Shown here: positions 6,021 to 11,904 of the stretch, piece after piece
Position numbering within the stretch: position 1 is the first letter of the stretch
Layout of the letters: each line of letters begins with the position of its first letter
DNA from: Burkholderiaceae bacterium
Lineage (GTDB): Bacteria; Pseudomonadota; Gammaproteobacteria; Burkholderiales; Burkholderiaceae
Direction: 5' to 3'
Length of the DNA: 12,167 nucleotides
NCBI GenBank assembly: GCA_017998575.1
Contig: JAGOCV010000104.1
Span: forward strand, 1-12,167
Translations under genes and position numbers: made by a program
The notes under the pieces: generated by a model
What the model was told of the DNA's origin: nothing
The model's input: the letters and a program-made list of their open reading frames with translations, nothing else
The model's database searches: none

Positions 6021-6433
6021 GACAGCTCGTCATATCCGCGCCCGAGGAACTGCACCAGGCACACGCCGTGCCCGAACGGGTCGGACAGCAGCGCCAGCCG
6101 GCCCCAGGCGCTGGTGCTCGCGGGCTGCTCCAGCGTGGCGCCGGCGCGCAGCGCCCGCGCCAGCGCCTCGTCGAGGTCGTCCACCACGAAGTCCAGGTGC
6201 ACAGGCGTCCAATGGCGCGTGTAGCGACGGATGTCGCCGGAGGGCGCGCCGGCCGGCGTGGCGCCGGTACCGGCGGCACGCCGCAGCAGGTAGATGGGAC
6301 TCGATCCGCCGGTGAGTTCGACCACGTCGTCGCCGAGCCGGCGACCCAGGTCGAGCCCGAAGGCCGCACGGTAGAAGGCCGTCGCGCCCTGCAGGTCGTC
6401 GACGTCGATGTTCACGAGGATCTGCTGGGGCAT
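6014..6433 (-). CDS. VOC-superfamily (glyoxalase/bleomycin resistance-like) protein
   Basis: A 139-residue protein with two beta-alpha-beta-beta-beta modules of the vicinal oxygen chelate fold. The first runs from ILVNIDVDDLQGATAFYRAAFGLDLG (5-30) and the second from HLDFVVDDLDEALARALRAGA (79-99) to the typical closing block SDPFGHGVCLVQFLG (117-131). Members bind a metal or a small ligand and act as lyases, dioxygenases, isomerases or drug-binding proteins. The usual metal ligands are incomplete: H79 is present, but the first-module ligand position looks like Asn and the terminal Glu is Gln (Q128). It may therefore be a metal-free binding protein. The start at 6433 has no Shine-Dalgarno; a good promoter places its -10 six bases before the ATG, pointing to a leaderless mRNA. 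It converges on the SbtA-like gene with a 13-base gap. Confidence 0.85.
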   Translation of the reverse strand: MPQQILVNIDVDDLQGATAFYRAAFGLDLGRRLGDDVVELTGGSSPIYLLRRAAGTGATPAGAPSGDIRRYTRHWTPVHLDFVVDDLDEALARALRAGATLEQPASTSAWGRLALLSDPFGHGVCLVQFLGRGYDELSG

Positions 6434-6439
6434 GCGTGC

Positions 6440-6468
6440 AATCTAGTGCCGCAGGCCGGCACTGTCTA
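6440..6468 (-). promoter_or_regulatory. Sigma-70-like leaderless promoter for the VOC gene
   Basis: Read on the minus strand: -35 TAGACA (complement of 6463-6468, five of six consensus bases), a 17-base spacer and -10 TAGATT (complement of 6440-6445, four of six). Six bases separate the -10 from the ATG at 6433, so transcription would begin at or next to the start codon. The -35 overlaps the stop codon of the upstream BLUF gene. This is the best core promoter seen in the window. Confidence 0.6.
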
Positions 6469-7461
6469 CCGGGCGCACGCAGTGGCCACGGCACGCATCG
6501 GCACCGGCGCCGCGAATTCGCGCACCACGGGCGCGATCGCGCACCAGAGTTGCGCGCTGTCGCGCCGGTCGTCGACATCGACGTTCAGGTAATGCATGGC
6601 GCGGCCACGCGCCATGCGGCGCAGCGGCTCGTGGCTGGCGGCATCGGCGCCCACGCCCAGCAGCACGGGCCGGTGCAGCAGGCCGTCGCAGGCGGCGCAG
6701 AGCAGCTCCAGCACCTGGGCATCGCGTTTCGCATCGCCACCGCGCACGAGCACGATGCACCCGTAGTCGGCCAGGAAGGCGCGCGTCAGGCCGATGCGGA
6801 TGCCGTTGCGCGCCATGGCGATCACGCGGTGCACCAGGCCGCCTTCGGCGAAGTCCACGTAGTCGGTGGCCACGTCGGGCGTGTCCGCGCCCGCGAAGCG
6901 CCGCCGCACCACGTCGACACGGTGCCGGCCGCCCAGCCACCGCACCAGGTCGAACGATTCGTCGAAATCGGCCGCGCACACCAGGGTGCGGCAGAACAGG
7001 CTGGGATCGTCGTGCGCCTGCGCGCCCACGTGCCCCAGCGGCGTGGAGAGAAGCCGCCAGACGGCCGCCGGTGCATGGTGCAGGCCGCGTTCGCGATCGT
7101 GCAGCAGGGCGGCGACCCGGCGGCCGAAGTCGTCCGGCATCTCGTCGGCCTGCACCACGGCCATCGACCACGAGTCGTGCAGCTGGCGCGGTGCCACCGC
7201 ATCGTGCACCACATGCATGTTGCCGTGGCGCGGATCGGCCGCCACGCGGTCGATCACCTGCTGCACGGCTGCGGCCGGCCCTTCGACCCATTGCACGAAC
7301 CAGCCGCTCTGGTGCAGCAGCGCCGTGCCCAGCCCCAGCTCGATATTGCGCCTTGCCACGACGGCGCGGATCGACTCCATCTGCCCGAACACCGGCCCGA
7401 TCAGGTTCGACCGGCTGGCGTAGATCAGGATGCGGACGGGCGTCGGGTCTCTGTACGGCAT
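6466..7461 (-). CDS. BLUF-domain blue-light receptor with C-terminal GTPase-like domain
   Basis: A 331-residue protein. I start it at ATG 7461 because GGAGGA (complement of 7471-7476) lies 9 bases before it; the in-frame ATG at 7479 precedes that site and would bury it. Residues 9-103 are a BLUF domain, which senses blue light through FAD. All key flavin-site residues are present and spaced as in AppA: Y14, N39, Q57 (in FVQWVEG), W98 and M100. A linker (about 104-155) leads to a C-terminal domain (about 157-320) that I do not recognise by name. Its alternating strands resemble a small Ras/MglA-like GTPase fold (RTLVCAADFDESFDLVRWLG; IRIGLTRAFLADYGCIVLV; RPVLLGVGAD; AMHYLNVDVDD), but without a GxxxxGK[ST] P-loop or NKxD motif, so it would be a pseudo-GTPase. 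It is preceded by an FNR-like palindrome and by the second Bug operon on the same strand. Confidence 0.88.
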   Translation of the reverse strand: MPYRDPTPVRILIYASRSNLIGPVFGQMESIRAVVARRNIELGLGTALLHQSGWFVQWVEGPAAAVQQVIDRVAADPRHGNMHVVHDAVAPRQLHDSWSMAVVQADEMPDDFGRRVAALLHDRERGLHHAPAAVWRLLSTPLGHVGAQAHDDPSLFCRTLVCAADFDESFDLVRWLGGRHRVDVVRRRFAGADTPDVATDYVDFAEGGLVHRVIAMARNGIRIGLTRAFLADYGCIVLVRGGDAKRDAQVLELLCAACDGLLHRPVLLGVGADAASHEPLRRMARGRAMHYLNVDVDDRRDSAQLWCAIAPVVREFAAPVPMRAVATACAR

Positions 7462-7496
7462 GGCGGGCGATCCTCCCATGCCAGTACGCCACCTGT

Positions 7497-7512
7497 CTTG
7501 ACTTGCGTCAAG
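7497..7512. promoter_or_regulatory. FNR/CRP-family-like palindrome upstream of the BLUF gene
   Basis: CTTGAC-TTGC-GTCAAG is a perfect 6+4+6 palindrome. Its core TTGAC-N4-GTCAA is one base per half-site away from the FNR consensus TTGAT-N4-ATCAA and fits variants known for FNR-type regulators in proteobacteria. It is centred 43 bases upstream of the BLUF start and lies downstream of the Bug stop codon. The minus-strand TTGACG could also act as a -35. No T-run follows, so it is unlikely to be a terminator. Inference from motif only. Confidence 0.45.
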
Positions 7513-7530
7513 TCCGGCGCCATGGGGGGC

Positions 7531-8502
7531 TCACTCGGGCTGGATGCCCGCCGCGCGGATCAGCCGCGTCCATTTGGCCAGCTCGTCGCGGCCGAAATCG
7601 GCCAGTTGCTGCGGCGTGCTGGTCACCGGCTGCAGACCCAGCGCCAGCAGGCGCTCGCGCAGCGTTGCACTGCCGACAGCGGCCTGGATTTCGCGGTTGA
7701 GCCGCTCGACGATGGGCTGCGGCGTGCCGGCCGGCGCGTACATCGCATACCAGGCCAGCAGCTCGAACCCCTTGAGCGTGCGGTCGATGGGCGGCACGTC
7801 GGGCAGCACGGGCGAGGCCTCCAGGCTGCTCACGCCCAGCGCGCGCACCTTGCCGGCCTTGACCTGGGGCGTGCCGGTGGCCATGTCGGTGAACATCATG
7901 TCGACCTGGCCGGCCACCACGTCGTTCAGGCCCAGCGGAATGGTCTTGTAGGGCACGTGCAGCATGTCGATGCCCGCCATGCTGGTGAGCATGGCACCGG
8001 GCACCAGTGTGCCGGCACTGCCCGAGGCATAGCTCAGCTTGCCGGGCCTGGACTTGGCCAGCGCGATCAACTCGGCCATCGAGCGGGCCGGCACCGACGG
8101 GTGCACCACCAGCATGGCCGGCGTGTTGGCGATGCGGCCGATGGGAGCGAAATCCTTCACCGGGTCGTAGCTGATCTTCTTCATCAGGCTCGGATTGGCG
8201 GCCTGTGTGGTGTTGGTGGTGACGAACAGCGTGTAGCCGTCGGGCGCCGAGCGCGCCGCTGCATCGGCGCCGATGCTGCCGTTGGCGCCCACTCGGTTGT
8301 CGACGATGACCGCCTGCCCCAGCGCGCGCGACAGGTGGTCGCCGATGAGCCGCGCCACGATGTCGTTGCCGCTGCCCGCACCGAAGGGCACGATGATGCG
8401 GATGGGCCGCGACGGCCAGTCGCCGGCCTGGGCCCGGGCATGCGCCCCGGTGCCCAGCAGCGCGAGGGCGGCGCAGGTGTGAAGAAGTGAGCGTCTTTGC
8501 AT
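7531..8502 (-). CDS. Bug/TctC-family tripartite tricarboxylate transporter substrate-binding protein
   Basis: A 323-residue periplasmic carboxylate-binding protein, the second Bug family member in the window. ATG 8502 is preceded by GGAGA (complement of 8510-8514) at 7 bases. The signal peptide has RR at 3-4, a hydrophobic core (5-20) and an ARA-QA cleavage site near 24; the arginine pair gives a Tat-like look (QRRSLLH) but not a strict Tat motif. The mature protein starts WPSRPIRIIVPFGAGSGND, the ligand-binding glycine loop, followed by the family blocks PDGYTLFVTTNTT, RPGKLSYASGSAGT and MLHVPYKTIPLGLNDVVAG. No TctA/TctB is near, so it must use membrane partners encoded elsewhere or act as a sensor component. 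It lies 33 bases after the alpha/beta hydrolase gene on the same strand and likely shares its operon, so its ligand may be the hydrolase's substrate or product. Confidence 0.93.
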   Translation of the reverse strand: MQRRSLLHTCAALALLGTGAHARAQAGDWPSRPIRIIVPFGAGSGNDIVARLIGDHLSRALGQAVIVDNRVGANGSIGADAAARSAPDGYTLFVTTNTTQAANPSLMKKISYDPVKDFAPIGRIANTPAMLVVHPSVPARSMAELIALAKSRPGKLSYASGSAGTLVPGAMLTSMAGIDMLHVPYKTIPLGLNDVVAGQVDMMFTDMATGTPQVKAGKVRALGVSSLEASPVLPDVPPIDRTLKGFELLAWYAMYAPAGTPQPIVERLNREIQAAVGSATLRERLLALGLQPVTSTPQQLADFGRDELAKWTRLIRAAGIQPE

Positions 8503-8535
8503 GGTGTTGTCTCCAGGAAGTCGGGGGGATCGGAA

Positions 8536-9552
8536 TCAGGTGGCGGGTCTGGATGGCGCGAGCACGCCATCCAGCCAGGACAGCACGCGGCCGGCGACGT
8601 CGGCTGCGTTGAGGTCCAGCATGGGGAAGTGCGAATTGCCGTGCACGCCCTCGCGCGGCAGATCCAGCACGTCGGCGCGGCCGCCGGCTGCGCGCACGCC
8701 GTCGCCATGACGCTCGACCGCCTCGCGGTAGCCGCGCCACACGGGATGCGCCTGCACGTGGTCGCCCCAGACATACAGGTGCGGCGGCAGTCCGGTGCCG
8801 GCCAGCGCCGGTGCTCCCGACGGCTCGATGGCGACCACGGCGGCCACGTCGTGCGGCCGGCGGCGCACGGCCTCGAGCGCGAAGCCGCCCCCCTGGCTGT
8901 GGCCGATCACGATGCAGCGGCCGATGCGCTGCAGCAGCGCGTCGTAGGCGGCCAGCGTGATGGCCTCGTGGCCGGCCCACCGCGGCACCCACTGGGTGGC
9001 GAAGTCGTCGAAGGCGGCCGCGGGAAACTGGCCGCCCGGGTGCGCGCGGCGCTGCGCGGCGTCTTCGTGCCAGCCACCGGCGGGCCCCACGCGGAACATG
9101 TCCCAGCCCTCCTCCAGCGTGCGGTGCAGCGGCGGCGCTTCATAGATGCCGGGCCAGCGCGACCAGCCCGCGCGCCCGCGCTCGACCGCATCGCTCACGT
9201 AGACGTCGTAGCCGGCGTGCAGGAAAGCATCGCGCCAGCCCGGCCGGCCATCGGGCGTGGTTTCCCAGTTGACGCCGGTCATGCCGCCACCGTGCCACAG
9301 CAGCACCGGCGGGCGGGCCGAAGGGCTGGCCTGCAGGAAGGCCTGCACGTACATCTGGCCGCTGCGGTAGTGGCCGTTCGGATCCACCGCGCGCGCCGCA
9401 CCGTTCTGCGCGAAGCGATGCTGCTCCACCGGCAGACCCTGCAGGGCCACCGTGCGACCGCCGACGAAGAAGCTGTGGATGGCGCGCAGGCGCAGCGGCG
9501 CAGCGGATGCGGCAGGTGCGACAGGTGCGACAGGTGCTACAGGTGCGTTCAA
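8536..9552 (-). CDS. Alpha/beta-hydrolase fold esterase
   Basis: A 338-residue alpha/beta hydrolase. I place the start at TTG 9552: it overlaps the preceding gene's stop (TTGA, complement of 9549-9552) and GGGAG (complement of 9560-9564) lies 7 bases upstream. The longer open frame up to 9789 only runs across the tautomerase-like gene. Catalytic features: oxyanion-loop WHGGGMTG (86-93), nucleophile elbow GHSQGG with S219, and the C-terminal HGNSHFPML with the likely catalytic H308. The acid is probably E243 (VAIEPSG), as in esterases whose acid follows strand six, or D264. A large lid-like insertion (about 121-200) is rich in Trp. The N-terminus carries an Ala-Pro-Val repeat encoded by four 9-bp units. 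No clear signal peptide. Probably an esterase or lactonase acting on a small carboxylic ester; the substrate is unknown. Co-operonic with the tautomerase-like and Bug genes. Confidence 0.88.
   Translation of the reverse strand: MNAPVAPVAPVAPAASAAPLRLRAIHSFFVGGRTVALQGLPVEQHRFAQNGAARAVDPNGHYRSGQMYVQAFLQASPSARPPVLLWHGGGMTGVNWETTPDGRPGWRDAFLHAGYDVYVSDAVERGRAGWSRWPGIYEAPPLHRTLEEGWDMFRVGPAGGWHEDAAQRRAHPGGQFPAAAFDDFATQWVPRWAGHEAITLAAYDALLQRIGRCIVIGHSQGGGFALEAVRRRPHDVAAVVAIEPSGAPALAGTGLPPHLYVWGDHVQAHPVWRGYREAVERHGDGVRAAGGRADVLDLPREGVHGNSHFPMLDLNAADVAGRVLSWLDGVLAPSRPAT
9513..9548 (-). repeat. Four-unit 9-bp tandem repeat at the 5' end of the hydrolase gene
   Basis: On the plus strand the units are CAGGTGCGA (9513-9521), CAGGTGCGA (9522-9530), CAGGTGCTA (9531-9539) and CAGGTGCGT (9540-9548). 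In the hydrolase frame they encode Ala-Pro-Val triplets directly after the start codon. The unit length is a multiple of three, so copy-number change would alter the tail length without a frameshift. Confidence 0.9.
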
Positions 9553-9872
9553 TTGCGCGCTCCCAGCGCGTTGCCGTCGACCGGAAAACAGCGGATGCGT
9601 GGCCGCCGCCCCAGGTGCTGCAGCGATGCCTCTTCGAGGCCGTCCATGAAACGCTGCACTGCCTGCGGCCCACGGTACGGCTGGTCGCGGAAGTGCGCCT
9701 CGATCAGCACCTGCGGCCCGCGCAGCACGAGGGACGGCACCAGCAGCACCTCGATCGCGTCCGGGCTGGCCGCCAGTTCGTGCCGGCACAACGCCTCCAC
9801 GCGCGCGGCCAGCGCTTCGGCGGCTGCGGCGTCGGGCTGCGGGTCATGGCAGAAGAACTTCACGATGGGCAT
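9549..9872 (-). CDS. Small tautomerase-superfamily-like protein
   Basis: A 107-residue protein starting MPIVKFF. After Met removal, Pro2 would be the N-terminal residue, the catalytic proline of the 4-oxalocrotonate tautomerase/MIF superfamily. The layout strand (2-8), long Ala-rich helix (14-33), strand (39-46), strand around VLIEAHF (55-61), helix (67-84) and final strand fits one double-length tautomerase module. It also resembles the DUF1904 family, whose members share this N-terminus and length. Such proteins interconvert keto and enol forms, or process dienols from aromatic degradation. The start at 9872 has only a poor ribosome-binding site. Its stop overlaps the TTG start of the hydrolase by four bases (TTGA), so the two are translationally coupled. 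It is divergent from a LysR regulator across 71 bases. The CDS is well supported; the enzymatic role is inferred. Confidence 0.75.
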   Translation of the reverse strand: MPIVKFFCHDPQPDAAAAEALAARVEALCRHELAASPDAIEVLLVPSLVLRGPQVLIEAHFRDQPYRGPQAVQRFMDGLEEASLQHLGRRPRIRCFPVDGNALGARN

Positions 9873-9893
9873 GGGGCGCGATTCTGGTGAGCG

Positions 9894-9926
9894 TCATCCA
9901 TGATGTAAATTGACATTTGAAGATGA
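9894..9926. promoter_or_regulatory. Candidate LysR binding site in the divergent gap before the tautomerase operon
   Basis: The 71-base gap (9873-9943) is AT-rich for this window. ATGT (9903-9906) and ACAT (9913-9916) are symmetric about 9909.5, and outer arms TCATC (9894-9898) and GATGA (9922-9926) are symmetric about 9910, so both pairs share almost the same centre. A T-N11-A LysR signature runs 9901-9913. A perfect -35 hexamer TTGACA (9910-9915) is present on the plus strand, but without a good -10 at standard spacing. The site could serve repression of the LysR gene and activation of the opposite operon. Confidence 0.4.
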
Positions 9927-9943
9927 ATTCTTGATCTCCATGC

Positions 9944-10849
9944 ATGAATTACCGACCTGACGATCTGCGGGCCCTGATCGCGTTGCGCGACCTGGGCAGC
10001 TTCGTGCGCGCCGCCGAGCGCATGCACATCACGCAGTCGGCCTTCAGCCGCCGCATCGCCCAGCTGGAGCAGACGGTGGGCGGCCCCCTGGTGGTCCGCA
10101 CCACGCGCCGCGCTGCGCTCACGGCGCTGGGGCAGGCGCTGGCCGATCAGGCCGATCACGTGCTCAGGCAACTCGACGACAGCGTGCTGGACGCCGCGCG
10201 CCATGCCCGGGGCGAGGCCGGCCGCCTCAGCGTGGCCTGCCTCACCACCGTGGCGCACACGGTGCTGCCCGCCGTGCTGCACGACTTCCGGACCCGCTAT
10301 CCGCAGCTGCGCCTGAACCTGCGGGACGACACCGGCCAGCGCGTCGCGCAGGCCGTGCTGGCGCGCGAAGCGGAGTTCGGTGTCGGCATGCTGGGCACCG
10401 GCACCCAGGAACTGGCCGTGGAGCACTGCGCCGACGATCCGTACGTGATCGCCTTCGCGCCGGGTCATCCTCTGGAGCGGCGCCGCCGCGTGGGCTGGGA
10501 CGAGCTGCACCAGTGGCGCGTGGTCATGCTGCGCTCCAGCAGCGCCAACCGGCAGCAGGTCGATGCGGCGCTGGCCGAGCGCGGCCTGCCGCCGCCGTGG
10601 TTCGACGAGGTGGAGCACCTGTCGTCCATGCTCGGCCTGCTGCGCGGTGGCGTGGGCATCGGCGTGCTGCCGCGGCTGGCGCTGTCGGCCGGTGGCGGCG
10701 AAACGCTGCGCACCCGGCCCCTGGGCTCGCCGCCCGTGGTGCGCCGCATCGGGCTCATGCGACGCCACGACAGCGTGCTGGGCACGCCCGCCACCGAGTT
10801 GTGGAACCTGCTGCGGCGGCATCTGGGGGCGCTGCAGCGGCGCCGATGA
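9944..10849 (+). CDS. LysR-family transcriptional regulator
   Basis: A 301-residue LysR-type regulator. The N-terminal winged helix-turn-helix (about 4-62) reads LRALIALRDLGSFVRAAERM and then HITQSAFSRRIAQLEQTVG, with the RTTRRAALTALG wing. The C-terminal periplasmic-binding-like effector domain starts near residue 92 (GRLSVACLTTVAHTVLPAVL) and has the family's GVGIGVLPRLAL motif near the end. The start is ATG 9944; only a weak purine-rich stretch lies upstream. It is divergent from the tautomerase-hydrolase-Bug operon and most likely controls it in response to a related organic acid. It ends 9 bases before the convergent membrane-protein gene. The family is certain; target and inducer are inferred from position. 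Confidence 0.92.
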   Translation: MNYRPDDLRALIALRDLGSFVRAAERMHITQSAFSRRIAQLEQTVGGPLVVRTTRRAALTALGQALADQADHVLRQLDDSVLDAARHARGEAGRLSVACLTTVAHTVLPAVLHDFRTRYPQLRLNLRDDTGQRVAQAVLAREAEFGVGMLGTGTQELAVEHCADDPYVIAFAPGHPLERRRRVGWDELHQWRVVMLRSSSANRQQVDAALAERGLPPPWFDEVEHLSSMLGLLRGGVGIGVLPRLALSAGGGETLRTRPLGSPPVVRRIGLMRRHDSVLGTPATELWNLLRRHLGALQRRR

Positions 10850-10850
10850 A

Positions 10851-10868
10851 GCCGCGCGCTAACGCGGC
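10851..10868. terminator. Short hairpin between the convergent LysR and membrane-protein genes
   Basis: GCCGCG (10851-10856) and CGCGGC (10863-10868) form a perfect 6-bp stem with the loop CGCTAA. The loop contains most of the stop codon of the minus-strand membrane-protein gene, and the stem begins one base after the LysR stop. It could slow both convergent transcripts, but there is no T-run. Confidence 0.3.
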
Positions 10869-11836
10869 GGCGGCAGGCGGCGCGTCACCGCCACCGGCAG
10901 ACGCCGCAGCACCTGCGCGCGTGCCCGCTGCCAGAGCGCGGACAGCAGCAGCAAGGTCGCGCCGATCACCAGTGCGGCCAACGCGAAGCTGGTCTCGACC
11001 GACGCCGTGCGACTCAACAGCTCGCTGCCGGCATAAATCACGTAGCCCAGGCCCGACACCATCAGCGCCCGGCGGTCGATGGCCAGCGACACCATGGCCA
11101 GGAAGCCGAACACGCCCAGCACCAGCACCGCGCGAAGCACGCCCAGGTTGCCTTCGAACACGCCGCCGGCAGTGAACACCGGGTGCACCAGCAGCGGCGC
11201 GGCCAGCAGGTGCAGCCAGAAGGCGACGTCGGCGCGCCGCGTCTCGCGCCTGACGTCGCTCGCATCGCAATACAGCGCCCACGCGAAAACCGCCAGCCCC
11301 GCGGCCAGCACCACGGGCCAGGCCATGTCCGCCAGCCCGTCCACATGCGAGAGCGCGACCAGCAGCGCCACCACCACGGCGCCGGCACCGGCCGCTGGCG
11401 TGATCGGCACGCGAAAACGCCACCAGTGAACAGCCGCGGCCAATGCAGCCACGAGGGGCGCGACATCCCGCTCGGGCAACAGCCGGTAGGCCGTGAAGCC
11501 TGCGCCCAGCACGAAACTGGCCAGCAGGACGATGGCCGGCAGCGCCATGCGCCGCCGGCGCACGAAGTACTCGGCCAGGCCCCACGACGCCGCCGCCACG
11601 GCCAGCGGCGCGGCCCATGGCGTCACCAGGCCGGCCACCCAGTACAGCGCGCCCAGCAGCAAGACGCTGGCGATCACCACGAAGATGTCGTTGAAGCCGG
11701 TGACGAGGCGGAAATGCTCTTCGTCGGCCAGTTGCGTGCGCTGCCGCGCGGCCGTGTGCTGGCGCAGCCCGCGGGCGGCCTCGGCGCTGATCGCACCTGC
11801 GGCGACGGCATCGTCGATGTCCTGTTCGCTGTACAT
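10859..11836 (-). CDS. Polytopic membrane protein of unknown function (DUF2157-like)
   Basis: A 325-residue integral membrane protein. Start ATG 11836 has GGGAG (complement of 11846-11850) 9 bases upstream; the in-frame ATG at 11890 lacks such a site. Residues 1-45 are a soluble, charged, helical head (MYSEQDIDDAVAAGAISAEA...) resembling the short N-terminal segment of DUF2157-type proteins. About ten hydrophobic spans follow (roughly 51-70, 73-91, 99-117, 122-137, 146-163, 171-189, 204-219, 232-252, 257-272 and 282-302), and the tail is basic and proline-rich (303-325). No catalytic or transport motif is recognised. The DUF2157 link is a resemblance in layout, not a firm assignment. The gene is divergent from dinB across a 68-base gap and convergent with the LysR gene, so it is probably a single-gene transcript. 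Confidence 0.82.
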   Translation of the reverse strand: MYSEQDIDDAVAAGAISAEAARGLRQHTAARQRTQLADEEHFRLVTGFNDIFVVIASVLLLGALYWVAGLVTPWAAPLAVAAASWGLAEYFVRRRRMALPAIVLLASFVLGAGFTAYRLLPERDVAPLVAALAAAVHWWRFRVPITPAAGAGAVVVALLVALSHVDGLADMAWPVVLAAGLAVFAWALYCDASDVRRETRRADVAFWLHLLAAPLLVHPVFTAGGVFEGNLGVLRAVLVLGVFGFLAMVSLAIDRRALMVSGLGYVIYAGSELLSRTASVETSFALAALVIGATLLLLSALWQRARAQVLRRLPVAVTRRLPPPR

Positions 11837-11892
11837 GCCTGCAAACTCCCTGTGCTTTGTCTGTGAGGCCGGCAGTGTAGGGCGGCGCACGC

Positions 11893-11898
11893 GACAAT
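11893..11898 (+). promoter_or_regulatory. Putative -10 element giving a leaderless dinB transcript
   Basis: GACAAT (11893-11898, four of six matches to TATAAT) lies exactly six bases before the GTG start at 11905. This is the same spacing as for the VOC gene, and there is no Shine-Dalgarno in between. A matching -35 was not found, and no LexA box was recognised in the gap. Suggestive only. Confidence 0.35.
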
Positions 11899-11904
11899 CA
11901 GGGC

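Noticed and set aside
7462..7479. Start of the BLUF protein at ATG 7479
   Set aside because: The GGAGGA ribosome-binding site lies between the two ATGs and serves the one at 7461.
6436..8490. A 684-codon open frame on the plus strand across the BLUF and second Bug genes
   Set aside because: Composition is His/Gln/Arg-rich without recognisable domains, and it is antisense to two genes with full family motifs.
714..8502. Complete tripartite tricarboxylate transporter
   Set aside because: Only TctC-type binding proteins are present; no TctA or TctB membrane subunit is in the window.
9553..9789. Extension of the hydrolase frame up to position 9789
   Set aside because: This part is Arg/Ala/Gly-rich without similarity to hydrolases and lies wholly inside the tautomerase-like gene; the TTG start with its own Shine-Dalgarno explains the gene better.
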